Part shown: one piece after another, positions 44,305 to 53,663 of the stretch
Layout: each line of letters starts with the position of its first letter
How positions within the stretch are numbered: the first letter of the stretch is position 1
NCBI GenBank assembly: GCA_963798445.1
Contig: CAWCTH010000011.1
Location: forward strand, 682,001-746,000
Reading direction: 5' to 3'
From: DASXAI01 sp963798445
GTDB taxonomy: Bacteria > Actinomycetota > Acidimicrobiia > Acidimicrobiales > Ilumatobacteraceae
Length of the DNA stretch: 64,000 bases
Position numbers and translations under genes: made by a program
Notes under the pieces: model-generated
What the model saw: the letters and a program-made list of their open reading frames with translations, nothing else
Told to the model about the DNA's origin: nothing
Databases searched by the model: none

Positions 44305-47300
44305 GTGGCAGATGATGTCGAAGCGGAGCAATTCGGGCCCAACGCGTGGCTCGTAGAGGAGATGTACGAGCGGTTCTGCTCGGACCCCTCGTCAGTGAGC
44401 CCGAACTGGCAAGAGTTCTTCGCCGACTACCGCTCGCCCGTCGGCAACGGTACCGCCGTGGCACCGGTCACAGCGACCGTGGCGGCGCCCCCGTCGGCGG
44501 CGCCGGCATCGGCGACCGCCGCCAAGCCCGCCCCGGCCACCGCCACCAGCCCGGCCGCTGCCAGCCCGGCTGCCGCCGCCAGCCCGGCTGGCGCTGCGAC
44601 CGATACCGGCGACCCGATCCGCGGTGCCGGCGCCGCCATCGTCGCCAACATGGAGCGCAGCCTCGGCGTCCCCACCGCCACCAGCTTCCGCAACGTCCCG
44701 GCCCGCCTGCTGGAGGTCAACCGCAGCGTCATCAACGGCTTCCTCGGCCGCAAGGGGGGCGGCAAGGTGAGCTTCACCCACCTCATCGGCTACGCCGTCG
44801 TGCGGGCCATCGCCGACGCCGTGCCGGTCATGGGCAACGCCTTCGTCGAGGGCGCCGATGGCAAGCCCCGGGTCGTGCGCCACGAGCACGTGAGCATGGG
44901 CCTGGCCGTCGACCTGGCCAAGTCCGACGGCAGCCGCACGCTGGTGGTGCCCGTCCTGCGCGACGCCGACACCGTGACCTTCGCCCAGTTCCACGCCGCC
45001 TACGAAGACCTCATCCGCAAGGTGCGCACCAACAAGCTCACCGTCGAGGACTTCCAGGGCGCCACTGTCACCCTCACCAACCCCGGCACCATCGGCACGG
45101 TCCAGTCGGTGCCCCGGCTCATGCCGGGCCAGGGCGTGATCGTGGGCGTGGGCACCATCGGCTACCCGGCGGAGTGGGAGGGCGCCGACGAGCGCACCCT
45201 CGCCGACCTGGGCGTGTCGAAGGTGGTCACGGTGACGTCGACCTACGACCATCGCATCATCCAGGGCGCCGAGTCGGGCATGTTCCTGAAGCACGTCCAC
45301 GAGATGCTCATGGGCGAGCACGCCTTCTACCACGACGTCTTCCGCAGCCTCGGCGTGCCCTACGAAGAGGTCAAGTGGCGCCAGGACCAGAGCGCCATGA
45401 ACCGGGACGAGGCATCCCTCCACAAGCAGATGCAGGTCGCCACCCTCATCCGGGCCCACCGCGTACGGGGTCACCTCATCGCCGACCTCGACCCGTTGCA
45501 GTGGCGAGAGCCGAAGATGCACGACGAGCTGGACCCCGCCACCTACGGCCTCACCATCTGGGACCTCGAGCGGGAGTTCCTCACCGGCGGCCTGGCCGGC
45601 AAAGAGGCGATGAAGCTCGGCGACATCCTGCACGTGTTGCGCAATGCGTACTGCCGCAGCATCGGCATCGAGTACATGCACATCCAGGAGACCGAAGAGC
45701 AACGATGGATCCAGTCGAAGGTGGAGGGCGTGGCGTTCCAACTCTCCAACCCCGAACTGCGCCATCTGCTCGGTCGGTTGAACGCGGCCGAGGCGTTCGA
45801 GAAGTTCCTCGCCACCAAGTACGTCGGCACCAAGCGCTTCGGGCTGGAGGGCGCCGAGTCCGCCATCCCCATCCTCGACACGATCCTGTCGGCGGCGGCC
45901 GACGACGGGCTGTCGGGTGTGGTGCTGGGCATGGCCCATCGTGGTCGCCTCAACGTGCTGGCCAACATCGTGGGCAAGAGCTACGACCAGATCTTCCGCG
46001 AGTTCGAGGGTTACGTCGACCCCAACTCCGTGCAGGGCTCGGGCGACGTGAAGTACCACCTGGGAGCGTCGGGCAAGTACGTCAGCCAGAGCGGCAAGGA
46101 CGTCACGGTGGAACTGGCGGCCAACCCCAGCCACCTCGAGACGGTCGACCCGGTCGTGCTCGGCATGGCCCGCGCCCACGAGGACCAGATCGAGCCGCCG
46201 GGTTCATATCCCATGCTGCCCTTGCTCCTCCACGGCGACGCCGCCTTCGCCGGCCAGGGCGTGGTGGCCGAGTGCCTGGCCATGAGCACGATCAGCGGGT
46301 ACCGCGTGGGCGGCACCGTACATCTCGTCATCAACAACCAGATCGGGTTCACCACCGCGCCTGAGTACGCCCGCTCGTCGCAGTACGCCACCGACGTGGC
46401 CAAGATGATCCAGGCGCCCATCTTCCACGTGAACGGCGACGACCCCGAGGCGTGCGTGCGCGTGGCCGCGCTGGCCTACGACTACCGCCAGACCTTCCAC
46501 AAGGACGTCGTCATCGACATGGTGTGCTACCGCCGCCACGGTCACAACGAGGGCGACGACCCGAGCTACACGCAGCCGCTGATGTACAAGGCCATCGACG
46601 CCCGCCGCAGCGTCCGCAAGATCTTCACCGAGGCCTTGGTGCGTCGCGGCGACATCACCCTCGACGAGGCCGAGGCGGCGCTGGCCGACTTCCAGCAGCG
46701 CCTCCAGGTGGCGCTGGACGAGACGCGGGCGGCCAAGCCGTCGCCCGTCAGGGCGGCCCGCCCGACGAAAGCCGTGGGCGTGCTCCCGCACGTCGAGACG
46801 GGCGTCGACCGCGCCACCCTCGACGCGGTGTTCGAGCACCTGACGACCTACCCCGAAGGATTCACGCCGCACCCCAAGCTGGCGCGGCAGTTCGTCACCC
46901 GGGCGAAGCTGTACCACGACGAGGACCAGGTCGAGTGGGCCACGGCCGAGGCGCTGGCCGTCGGCTCGCTGCTGCTCGAGGGCATCGACGTGCGCTTCAC
47001 CGGCGAGGACACGAGGCGGGGCACGTTCAGCCAGCGTCACATGGGCCTGGTCGACTTCGAGAACGGCAAGTCGTGGGTGCCGCTGGCCACGTTGCCGGAC
47101 AAGCAATCGCACCTGTGGGTGTACGACTCGTTGCTGTCGGAGTACGCCGCGGTCGGGTTCGAATACGGCTATTCGGTCGCCAACAAAGACGCCCTGGTGC
47201 TCTGGGAGGCGCAGTTCGGCGACTTCGTGAACGGCGCCCAGGTCGTGATCGACCAGTACCTGGTAGCGGCGGAAGACAAGTGGGGCCAGACATCCGGGCT

Positions 47301-47958
47301 GGTGCTGCTGCTGCCGCACGGCTACGAGGGGCAAGGACCCGAGCACTCCTCGGCCCGCATCGAGCGCTTCCTCACGCTCTCGGCCGAGGACAACATGCAA
47401 ATTGTGAACGCGACCACCGCGGCGCAGTACTTCCACCTGTTACGGCGTCAGGTCGTGCGCGACGTGCGCAAGCCCCTCGTGGTGTTCACACCCAAGAAGC
47501 CGTTGCGCATGAAGGAGAGCCGTTCCTCCATCGACGAGTTGACCCGCGGCTCGTTCCAAGAGGTGCTCGACGATCCCCGCGTCGGTGACCCGGACGCTGT
47601 GCGGCGGTTGATCTTCTGCTCGGGCAAGGTGGCGTGGGACGCCACCGCCGCCCGCGACACCCGGCAGGCGCCGGCGGCGATCATCCGGGTGGAGCAGCTG
47701 TTCCCGTTCCCGCAGGAGCAGCTGCTGGAGGTGCTGAGCCGGTACCCCAACGCCAAGGAACTGGTGTGGCTCCAGGAAGAGCCCGAGAACATGGGCGCGT
47801 GGCACTACATGTTCCACCAGACCCACCCCATCGAGGACCGGGGCTACTCCATCCGCCCGGTCACCCGCGTGCAATCGGGGAGCCCGGCCACGGGTTCGGC
47901 CACCATCCACGAGCAGGAACTGGCCGACCTCTTGGACGAGGCCTTCGCCGACCTGTAA
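44305..47958 (+). CDS. kgd: Multifunctional 2-oxoglutarate decarboxylase/dehydrogenase Kgd
   Basis: A 1217-residue fused enzyme of the TCA cycle particular to actinobacteria. It decarboxylates 2-oxoglutarate with thiamine diphosphate and can act as the E1 and E2 parts of the oxoglutarate dehydrogenase complex. The short N-terminal segment (NAWLVEEMYERFCSDPSSVSP) and an Ala/Pro linker lead to an acyltransferase domain whose catalytic His is H316 in YDHRIIQG. The E1 domains follow: GMAHRGRLNVLANIVGKS, AANPSHLE, the thiamine site NGDDPEACVRVAALAYDYR with CYRRHGHNEGDDP, and the transketolase-like end (FTGEDTRRGTFSQRH, PHGYEGQGPEHSS). No lipoyl domain, as expected for Kgd. Confidence 0.97.
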   Translation: MADDVEAEQFGPNAWLVEEMYERFCSDPSSVSPNWQEFFADYRSPVGNGTAVAPVTATVAAPPSAAPASATAAKPAPATATSPAAASPAAAASPAGAATDTGDPIRGAGAAIVANMERSLGVPTATSFRNVPARLLEVNRSVINGFLGRKGGGKVSFTHLIGYAVVRAIADAVPVMGNAFVEGADGKPRVVRHEHVSMGLAVDLAKSDGSRTLVVPVLRDADTVTFAQFHAAYEDLIRKVRTNKLTVEDFQGATVTLTNPGTIGTVQSVPRLMPGQGVIVGVGTIGYPAEWEGADERTLADLGVSKVVTVTSTYDHRIIQGAESGMFLKHVHEMLMGEHAFYHDVFRSLGVPYEEVKWRQDQSAMNRDEASLHKQMQVATLIRAHRVRGHLIADLDPLQWREPKMHDELDPATYGLTIWDLEREFLTGGLAGKEAMKLGDILHVLRNAYCRSIGIEYMHIQETEEQRWIQSKVEGVAFQLSNPELRHLLGRLNAAEAFEKFLATKYVGTKRFGLEGAESAIPILDTILSAAADDGLSGVVLGMAHRGRLNVLANIVGKSYDQIFREFEGYVDPNSVQGSGDVKYHLGASGKYVSQSGKDVTVELAANPSHLETVDPVVLGMARAHEDQIEPPGSYPMLPLLLHGDAAFAGQGVVAECLAMSTISGYRVGGTVHLVINNQIGFTTAPEYARSSQYATDVAKMIQAPIFHVNGDDPEACVRVAALAYDYRQTFHKDVVIDMVCYRRHGHNEGDDPSYTQPLMYKAIDARRSVRKIFTEALVRRGDITLDEAEAALADFQQRLQVALDETRAAKPSPVRAARPTKAVGVLPHVETGVDRATLDAVFEHLTTYPEGFTPHPKLARQFVTRAKLYHDEDQVEWATAEALAVGSLLLEGIDVRFTGEDTRRGTFSQRHMGLVDFENGKSWVPLATLPDKQSHLWVYDSLLSEYAAVGFEYGYSVANKDALVLWEAQFGDFVNGAQVVIDQYLVAAEDKWGQTSGLVLLLPHGYEGQGPEHSSARIERFLTLSAEDNMQIVNATTAAQYFHLLRRQVVRDVRKPLVVFTPKKPLRMKESRSSIDELTRGSFQEVLDDPRVGDPDAVRRLIFCSGKVAWDATAARDTRQAPAAIIRVEQLFPFPQEQLLEVLSRYPNAKELVWLQEEPENMGAWHYMFHQTHPIEDRGYSIRPVTRVQSGSPATGSATIHEQELADLLDEAFADL

Positions 47959-47999
47959 TCCCGCTGACCCAAGCTGCCGTCGGCGCCACGGACCCCGAA

Positions 48000-48617
48000 C
48001 TAGCGCAGCTCGAGACCGACGACCACCTCGAGCTCGCCGAGGGCTTGGGCCGGGGTGTCGACCTTGATGGTGGTCATGCCCATGGCCCGAGCGGGCTTGA
48101 GGTTGATGCCGAGATCGTCGAGGAACACGCACTGATCGGGTGTCACCTCGAGTGCCTCGCAGGCCAGCTCGTAGAAGCGGGGCTCGGGCTTGCGGATGCC
48201 GAGCTTGCTCGACTCGATCACCACGTCGAACACCGCCATCACGTGCTCCACCTCGGGCCGCGGGTTCCCCGTGGCCACGTTGTTGGTGAGGCAGGCCTGG
48301 ACGAAGCCGGCGTCGCGGCAGCGGTGCAGCGCCGCCACCATCTCGGGCCGCACCTCACCGGCCAGCAGCTCGAGGACATCGGCCCCCGAGACGTTGCCAC
48401 CCAGTGCCTGGGCTTCGGCGGCGAAGGCGGCGTCGAAGTCCTCGACGGTGATCTCCTGGCGCTCCAGCTGGGCCCACGCGTTGGTGTGGGGGTTGGTGGC
48501 GTTCACGTTGCGGATGAACCCCACGGGTAGCCCGCTCCTGCGCTCGTGGTCGGCGAAGGCCTCGAAGGGGCTGGTGAGGATGACGCCGCCGAAGTCCCAG
48601 AGCACCGCTTTGATCAC
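48000..48617 (-). CDS. HAD-superfamily hydrolase (subfamily IA)
   Basis: A 205-residue HAD phosphatase-like protein. Motif I is VLWDFGGVIL (nucleophile Asp), motif II ACLTNN, motif III lysine in SSKLGIRKPEP, and motif IV CVFLDDLGINL. It resembles the N-terminal phosphatase domain of soluble epoxide hydrolase and bacterial haloacid dehalogenase-like proteins; substrate unknown. A GTG start is used. It is convergent with kgd, 41 bases from its stop. Confidence 0.88.
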   Translation of the reverse strand: MIKAVLWDFGGVILTSPFEAFADHERRSGLPVGFIRNVNATNPHTNAWAQLERQEITVEDFDAAFAAEAQALGGNVSGADVLELLAGEVRPEMVAALHRCRDAGFVQACLTNNVATGNPRPEVEHVMAVFDVVIESSKLGIRKPEPRFYELACEALEVTPDQCVFLDDLGINLKPARAMGMTTIKVDTPAQALGELEVVVGLELR

Positions 48618-48628
48618 GGCGGACCAAC

Positions 48629-48946
48629 CTAGTGGGGCGACCGCTCGAGTGGCCCAGTGATGCCGTGGGACCCCGCCCGTCGCCCGACGCCGCCAACGGA
48701 TGTACGCCCGGTGTCATAGATGACCGATGATCGCGTCCAGGAGCAGCAGCCCGACCGACAGGCTGGCGCCGACACTTCGGCAACGCCCTGCTGACGGTCG
48801 GCAAGGCCGAAGCGCACGACGTGCGGGCTGTCCCAGAAGAGCTCGTCGAGCACGTCGACGTCGTTGGCGACCAGCGCCGCTTCGTAGCGTTCGAACACGG
48901 CGCCGATGTCGGCCACGACGTCGGGCCGGTTCACCTCGGGCGGCAT
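48629..48946 (-). pseudogene. AtzH-like (DUF3225) protein remnant
   Basis: The first 54 residues match the AtzH-like NTF2-fold family (VNRPDVVADIGAVFERYEAALVANDVDVLDELFWDSPHVVRFGLAD). Full members run to about 125 residues with a conserved GxxAI-FR segment next. Here the product instead goes into an unrelated Cys/Ser/Arg-rich tail with no fold features, so most of the domain has been lost. The ATG at 48946 is the start. It lies between the HAD gene and the NYN-S1 gene. Confidence 0.65.
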
Positions 48947-49014
48947 CGGACCAGGGTAGGACGCACCGCCCATGCGGGAGCCGCCGCCGCCAGGATGGTT
49001 GACTGTCCGGAAGT

Positions 49015-50537
49015 ATGCCGAAGCACGTGGTCGTCGACGGCTCCAACATCGCCACCGAAGGCCGGGCGATGCCGAGCCTCAAGCAGCTGAACGAAGCCGT
49101 CATGGCGTACATCCAGGATCACCCCGACCAGCTGGTCACGGTGGTCGTCGATGCCACCTTCGGCCACCGCATCGACCCCCGGGAGGTTCCCGAGTTCGAT
49201 GCCGCGGTGGAGAACAACGAGCTGGTCTCGCCGCCGGCCGGGGCCATCGGCCGGGGTGACGCCTTCGTGCTCACCATCGCCAACAAGGCCAACGCCATCG
49301 TCTTGTCCAACGACTCCTTCCAGGAGTTCCACGGCGAGTACGACTGGCTCTTCGACGAAGGCCGGCTGATCGGCGGCAAGCCGGTACCCCACGTGGGCTG
49401 GGTGTTCGTCCCCCGCGCACCGGTGCGCGGCCCCATCAGCCGCCGCGCCGTCCGCGACGCCACCCGGCCCAAGGCGGCCGTTGCCTCTCGCACCCACGGC
49501 CGCCCGAGCAAGCTGGCGTCCGAACCCATGCCGGTGCCGAAGGCGCCGCCGCCCACCGCTCGGAGCCGCAGCCGCAAGAAGGTCGATGCCGAGCCCGCCG
49601 GACGGCGGCGGCGGCCGCGCCGGGTGTGGCCGCGCCCACCGGCGTTCGCCACGCGCCGATCAACGACCTGCTGCCGTTCATCGGGTTCGTGGAGCAGCAC
49701 CCGGTCGGCTCGGTCGTGCAGGCCACCACCGAGTCCTACTCCTCCCATGGTGCGTACGTGACCGTCGGTGACGTGCGGGCCTACGTGCCGTTGCGGTACC
49801 TCGGCGATCCGGCGCCGCGCAGTGCCCGCGACGTGATGGCCATGGGGGAGACCGGACCGTTCGTGGTGGTCAGCTTCAACGCCCCGCGGCGGGGCATCGA
49901 CCTGGCCAAGCCCGAGTTTGCGCCGGCCACGTTGGTGGCGTCGGACCTGGACCTGGCGGCGTTGGGTGCGGCGCCGGCCAAGAAGGCGGCCAAGCGGGCG
50001 CGCAAGGCGGCCAAGGTGGCCGCAACGGTGCCGGCTCCCGTGAGCGAGCCGCGCGAGGTCGAGCCGGTCGCCGCCCCTGGACCGGTCGCGCCAGGGCCGG
50101 CAGTGCACGAGCCAGTGGCGGCGTCGCCGGTGCCGGCGAAGAAGGCGGCCAAGCGGGCCCGCAAGGCGGCCAAGGCACCGGCTGGCGTCCCGGAACCGCC
50201 CGCCGCCGTGGCCGCGCCCGATGTCACGGCGCCCGACGTGCCGGCCCCCGAGCCGGCGCCGGCGCGGCCGGCCAAGAAGGCGGCCAAGCGCACGGCGAAG
50301 GCGGCCAAGGCTCCGGTGGCCGCCGTCCCACCGCCGGCGCCCGAGGTCGCGCTGCCATCGCCGGCGCCCGTCAAGAAGGCCACGTCGCGGGCCCGCAAGG
50401 CGGCCAAGGCCCCGGTCGCGCCCGCCCCTGAGCCCGTCGCTGCGGTGGCGCTGCCGGCGCCCGAGCCGGAACCGGCGGCGCCGGCGAAGAAGGCGGCCAA
50501 GCGGGCGCGCAAGGCGCCGGCGGCGAAAGCGGGTTGA
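49015..50537 (+). CDS. NYN/PIN-like nuclease with S1-like domain and KAAK-repeat tail, frameshifted
   Basis: The N-terminal 140 residues form a Zc3h12a-like NYN domain (KHVVVDGSNIATEGRAMPS, VVVDATFGH, GRGDAFVLTIANKANAIVLSNDSFQEF), a metal-dependent RNase fold. A basic linker follows, then the frame changes near 49600 inside a GGC-rich run (one base lost fits). The new frame has APINDLLPFIGFVEQHPVG and SYSSHGAYVTVGDVRAYVPL, an S1/OB-like RNA-binding domain. The tail repeats KKAAKRARKAAK blocks at least six times among Pro/Ala, like histone H1 tails. RNA processing with nonspecific nucleic-acid binding is inferred. Followed closely by xth. Confidence 0.75.
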
Positions 50538-50541
50538 CCCG

Positions 50542-51324
50542 GTGCGCCTCGCCACCTGGAACGTCAACTCGCTGAAGGTCCGTCTGCCGCGCATCGAGGC
50601 GTGGCTGGACGAAGTTCGCCCCGATGTCGCCTGCCTGCAGGAGACGAAGGTGAGCGACAGCGCCTTCCCGTCGCTGGCCTTCGGGGCCCTCGGCTACGAG
50701 ACGGCTCACTACGGCCAGGGCCAGTGGAACGGCGTGGCCATCTTGTCGAAGGTGGGCCTCGACGACGTCGCCGTCGACTTCGCCGACGGCGGCGAGCGCG
50801 ATGTGGACGCTCGCCTCATCTCGGCGACGTGCGGCGGCGTGCGCACCATGTCGGTGTACGTGCCGAACGGTCGCGGCCTCGACCAGGACCACTACCAGTA
50901 CAAGCTGGCGTGGCTGGCCAGGCTCCGAGCCCACCTCGCGGCGACCTGCGCGCCCGATCAGGACGTGGCCGTCTGCGGCGACTTCAACATCGCCCCGACC
51001 GACACCGACGTGTACGACCCGGCCAAGTTCGAAGGCGCCACCCACGTGAGCCCGCCCGAGCGCGACGCGCTGGCGGCGCTGGAGGGTTGGGGTCTGCGCG
51101 ACGCCTTCCGCACCGTGTGGGCCACCGAGCGCGTGTACTCCTGGTGGGACTATCGCGCCGGCGACTTCCACGAGGGTCGGGGCATGCGCATCGACCTCAT
51201 CCTGGCATCGGCGCCGCTGGCGTCTCGGGTGTCGTGGGCGGTGATCGACCGCAACGCCCGCAAGGGCAAGCAGCCGTCCGACCACGCGCCGGTCGTCATC
51301 GACATCGATGAGCGGCGCGACTAG
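50542..51324 (+). CDS. xth: Exodeoxyribonuclease III / AP endonuclease
   Basis: A 260-residue exonuclease III that cuts at abasic sites and trims 3' ends in base-excision repair. Conserved blocks are LATWNVNSLKVRLPR, CLQETKVSD (metal Glu), YVPNGRGLDQDHYQYKL, VCGDFNIAPTDTDVYDP (catalytic Asp-Asn), WWDYRAGDFHEGRGMRIDLIL and SDHAPVVID (catalytic Asp-His). The GTG at 50542 is 4 bases after the previous stop. Its TAG stop shares the CTAG palindrome 51321-51324 with the convergent uvrD2 stop. Confidence 0.95.
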   Translation: MRLATWNVNSLKVRLPRIEAWLDEVRPDVACLQETKVSDSAFPSLAFGALGYETAHYGQGQWNGVAILSKVGLDDVAVDFADGGERDVDARLISATCGGVRTMSVYVPNGRGLDQDHYQYKLAWLARLRAHLAATCAPDQDVAVCGDFNIAPTDTDVYDPAKFEGATHVSPPERDALAALEGWGLRDAFRTVWATERVYSWWDYRAGDFHEGRGMRIDLILASAPLASRVSWAVIDRNARKGKQPSDHAPVVIDIDERRD

Positions 51325-53249
51325 CCGGCGCCGTCCAGCACCGCCAACAGCCGGGGGCCGAGACGCCGCGCTGCTATCGGGCCGATCTCGGGCAGCGCCG
51401 CCAGCTCGTCGATCGAGGCCGGGCGGGCGCGAGCCACGGCGGCGAGGGCGCGATCGGAGCACACCGTGGCTTCGGGCAGGCCGGCGGCGAAGGCGGCGGC
51501 CCGGCGCCAGACCCGGAGGGCATCGAGACCGGGGTCGGTGCGGCGGGCGGCGCGAGCGGTCAGATGCGCGGGAGGCGGCACCGGCGAATCCGTCGTGGTG
51601 GCGATGGCCCCGAGCAGCGGTGAGGGCGAGCGACTGGTGCCGCCCCGCCGGCGGGCCCAGGTCAGGTGCAGTGAGTGCTCGGCGCGGGTGAGGGCGACGT
51701 GCAGCAGCCGCACCTCTTCGGCCTGGGCCGCTGACGTGGTGGCGCTGCCGTGGGGCACGAGTCCCTTCTCCATGCCGGCCACCACCACGACTGGCCATTC
51801 GAGCCCCTTGGCGGCGTGGAAGGTGACCAGCTCGACGGCGTCGCCGCCGATGCCGGCGTCGTCCTCGGCCCCGCCGCCCATCGCCAGCCAGGCCCGGAAC
51901 GACGCCACGCTGGCGGCCGGATCGGCCGTCCAGAGCTGATGCCCGAGGGCGGCCAGCGCGGCCAGGAGCGGCGGCGCCTCACCCTCGGCCAGGTCGTCGG
52001 CGAGGTCGTCCAGGAACGCCCGCAGCGCGCCGGGCTCGGGTCGCGCCGAAGCGTCGGCCAGGGCTTGACGTACCACCGGGTTCGCCAGCAGCGGCTGCCC
52101 GCCGCGGGCCCGAGCAGGGATACGGGCATCGAGCAGTGCCCGCTCGATCACCGGGACCTGGGCGTGGGTGCGCACCAGCACCCCGAAGGCGGACCACCGC
52201 TGCCCGGGGCGGTGCTCGGCATGGATGAGGTCGGCCACGGCCGCCGCCTCGGCCAGCTCGTCGTCGAAGGCCCCGACGGTGACCGGAGCACCTTCTGGGC
52301 GCATCGCCTCGATCTCGGGTGCGGCGTCGGGCAGGGTGTCCAGCACGGCCGTCGCCGCGGTCAGGATCTCGGGGCTGGAGCGGTAGTTCCGGCGCAGCCG
52401 CACGATCGTGGCGCCCGGATGATGCACGGCAAAGTCGCGGAGCCAGCCCGGATCGGCGCCGTTCCACTCGTAGATCGCCTGGTTCGGGTCGCCCACCACG
52501 CACAGGTCCGGCCGGCCGCCGACCCAGGCGTCGAGCAGCGTCAGTTGCAGCGGGTTGACGTCTTGCATCTCGTCCACGAACAGGTGCCGGAACCGCCACC
52601 GCTGCACCTCGGCGAAGGTGTTGTCGCGGGCGATCTCGCGCACGACACCCGAGAGAAGGTCGTCGAAGTCGATCAGCCGCCTGGCCCGTTTGGCGTCCTC
52701 GTAGGCGCGGTAGATCTCGGCCATCGCCGCCGGACCGCTCGACGGCCGGCGCCCGTCGCGGAAAGCGGCCGCCTCGTACTGCTCGGGGGCGATCAGCCGC
52801 GCCCGGGCCCACGTGATCTCGGCGCTCACCTCGGCCGCCGTCGAGCGCCGCCCGCGCTGCTTGGCCAGCTGGGGGAGGTCGGCGACGAGACGCTCCGGCT
52901 GCGTGAGGAGCTCGGGTTGGCGGCGCTGACCCTGGTCGGTCCACCGGCGCCGCAGCACCGACCAGGCCACGCCGTGGAACGTGCCGACGGTCGGCTGCTC
53001 GCGCAGGCCCAGCTGCCCGAGGCGGCGCAGTAGCTCGCTGGCCGCCCGTCGGGTGAAGGTGATGGCCAGCACGTGGCTGGCGTCGGCCGAGCCCTCGGTG
53101 ACCCGGTGGGCGATGCGACGCGTCAGCACCCGGGTCTTGCCCGAGCCGGCGGGCGCCAGGATGGCGAAGGGGGCGCCGGCGCTGGTCACGGCTTCGGTCT
53201 GATCGCCATCCAGCCCGTCGAGCAGCCGGTCGGCATCCACCTCGGACAC
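51321..53249 (-). CDS. uvrD2: UvrD2-type superfamily I DNA helicase
   Basis: A 642-residue 3'-5' helicase. It has Walker A APAGSGKTRVL, motif II VDEMQDVNPLQ, motif III VVGDPNQAIYEWNG, motif IV RLRRNYRSSPEIL, motif V VTFHAAKGLEWPVVVVAGME and motif VI LLHVALTRAEHSL. The C-terminal 90 residues are an HRDC domain (ALRVWRRAAAFAAGLPEATVCSD, SIDELAALPEIGPIAARRLG), which distinguishes UvrD2 from UvrD1. Repair or replication support is its known role in mycobacteria, where it is essential. The GTG at 53249 gives SEVDADRLLDGL. Divergent from a metallopeptidase gene. Confidence 0.93.
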   Translation of the reverse strand: MSEVDADRLLDGLDGDQTEAVTSAGAPFAILAPAGSGKTRVLTRRIAHRVTEGSADASHVLAITFTRRAASELLRRLGQLGLREQPTVGTFHGVAWSVLRRRWTDQGQRRQPELLTQPERLVADLPQLAKQRGRRSTAAEVSAEITWARARLIAPEQYEAAAFRDGRRPSSGPAAMAEIYRAYEDAKRARRLIDFDDLLSGVVREIARDNTFAEVQRWRFRHLFVDEMQDVNPLQLTLLDAWVGGRPDLCVVGDPNQAIYEWNGADPGWLRDFAVHHPGATIVRLRRNYRSSPEILTAATAVLDTLPDAAPEIEAMRPEGAPVTVGAFDDELAEAAAVADLIHAEHRPGQRWSAFGVLVRTHAQVPVIERALLDARIPARARGGQPLLANPVVRQALADASARPEPGALRAFLDDLADDLAEGEAPPLLAALAALGHQLWTADPAASVASFRAWLAMGGGAEDDAGIGGDAVELVTFHAAKGLEWPVVVVAGMEKGLVPHGSATTSAAQAEEVRLLHVALTRAEHSLHLTWARRRGGTSRSPSPLLGAIATTTDSPVPPPAHLTARAARRTDPGLDALRVWRRAAAFAAGLPEATVCSDRALAAVARARPASIDELAALPEIGPIAARRLGPRLLAVLDGAG

Positions 53250-53258
53250 GCTACGGCC

Positions 53259-53264
53259 TACCGT
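53259..53264 (+). promoter_or_regulatory. -10 box of a probable leaderless transcript (metallopeptidase)
   Basis: TACCGT fits TANNNT and ends 7 bases before the GTG at 53272. This decides between two in-frame starts: the GTG at 53263 lies inside the box. Confidence 0.45.
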
Positions 53265-53271
53265 GGCGGGC

Positions 53272-53625
53272 GTGGTCGACGTGTCGCGGGAACGGTTCGA
53301 GGAGCTGGTCGCCGACGCCCTCGACGGCATACCCGAATCGCTCGGCCGCTACATGGACAACGTCGCCGTCTTCGTGGAGGACCAGCGCCACCCCTGGTTG
53401 CTGGGACTGTACGAGGGACTGCCGCTCACCAGCCGGGGCGCCTACGGGGCGCCCTACAACGGCCTGCCGATGCCGGATCGCATCACGATCTTCCGGCTGC
53501 CCATCTGTCGCATGTGCGCCACCGAGGCCGACGTGGTGCGCCAGGTCGGCATCACCGTCGTGCACGAGGTCGCCCATCACTTCGGCATCGACGATGCCCG
53601 CCTCACCGAGCTGGGCTGGGGGTAG
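53272..53625 (+). CDS. Small zincin-type metallopeptidase
   Basis: A 117-residue protein of the minimal zincin family (DUF1025-like), with the zinc motif HEVAHHFGIDDARL (HExxHxxGxxD) at the C-terminal end. The N-terminal part has FEELVADALDGIPESLGRYMDNVAVFVED and GLYEGLPLTSRG, as in this family. It is probably a cytosolic peptidase; its substrates are unknown. The start at 53272 is preferred because of the -10 box. Divergent from uvrD2, with about 20 bases between starts, so the two promoters overlap. Confidence 0.88.
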   Translation: MVDVSRERFEELVADALDGIPESLGRYMDNVAVFVEDQRHPWLLGLYEGLPLTSRGAYGAPYNGLPMPDRITIFRLPICRMCATEADVVRQVGITVVHEVAHHFGIDDARLTELGWG

Positions 53626-53663
53626 TACACGAGGTCAGGTGGGGCTCGTCGTACATTGTCGGC

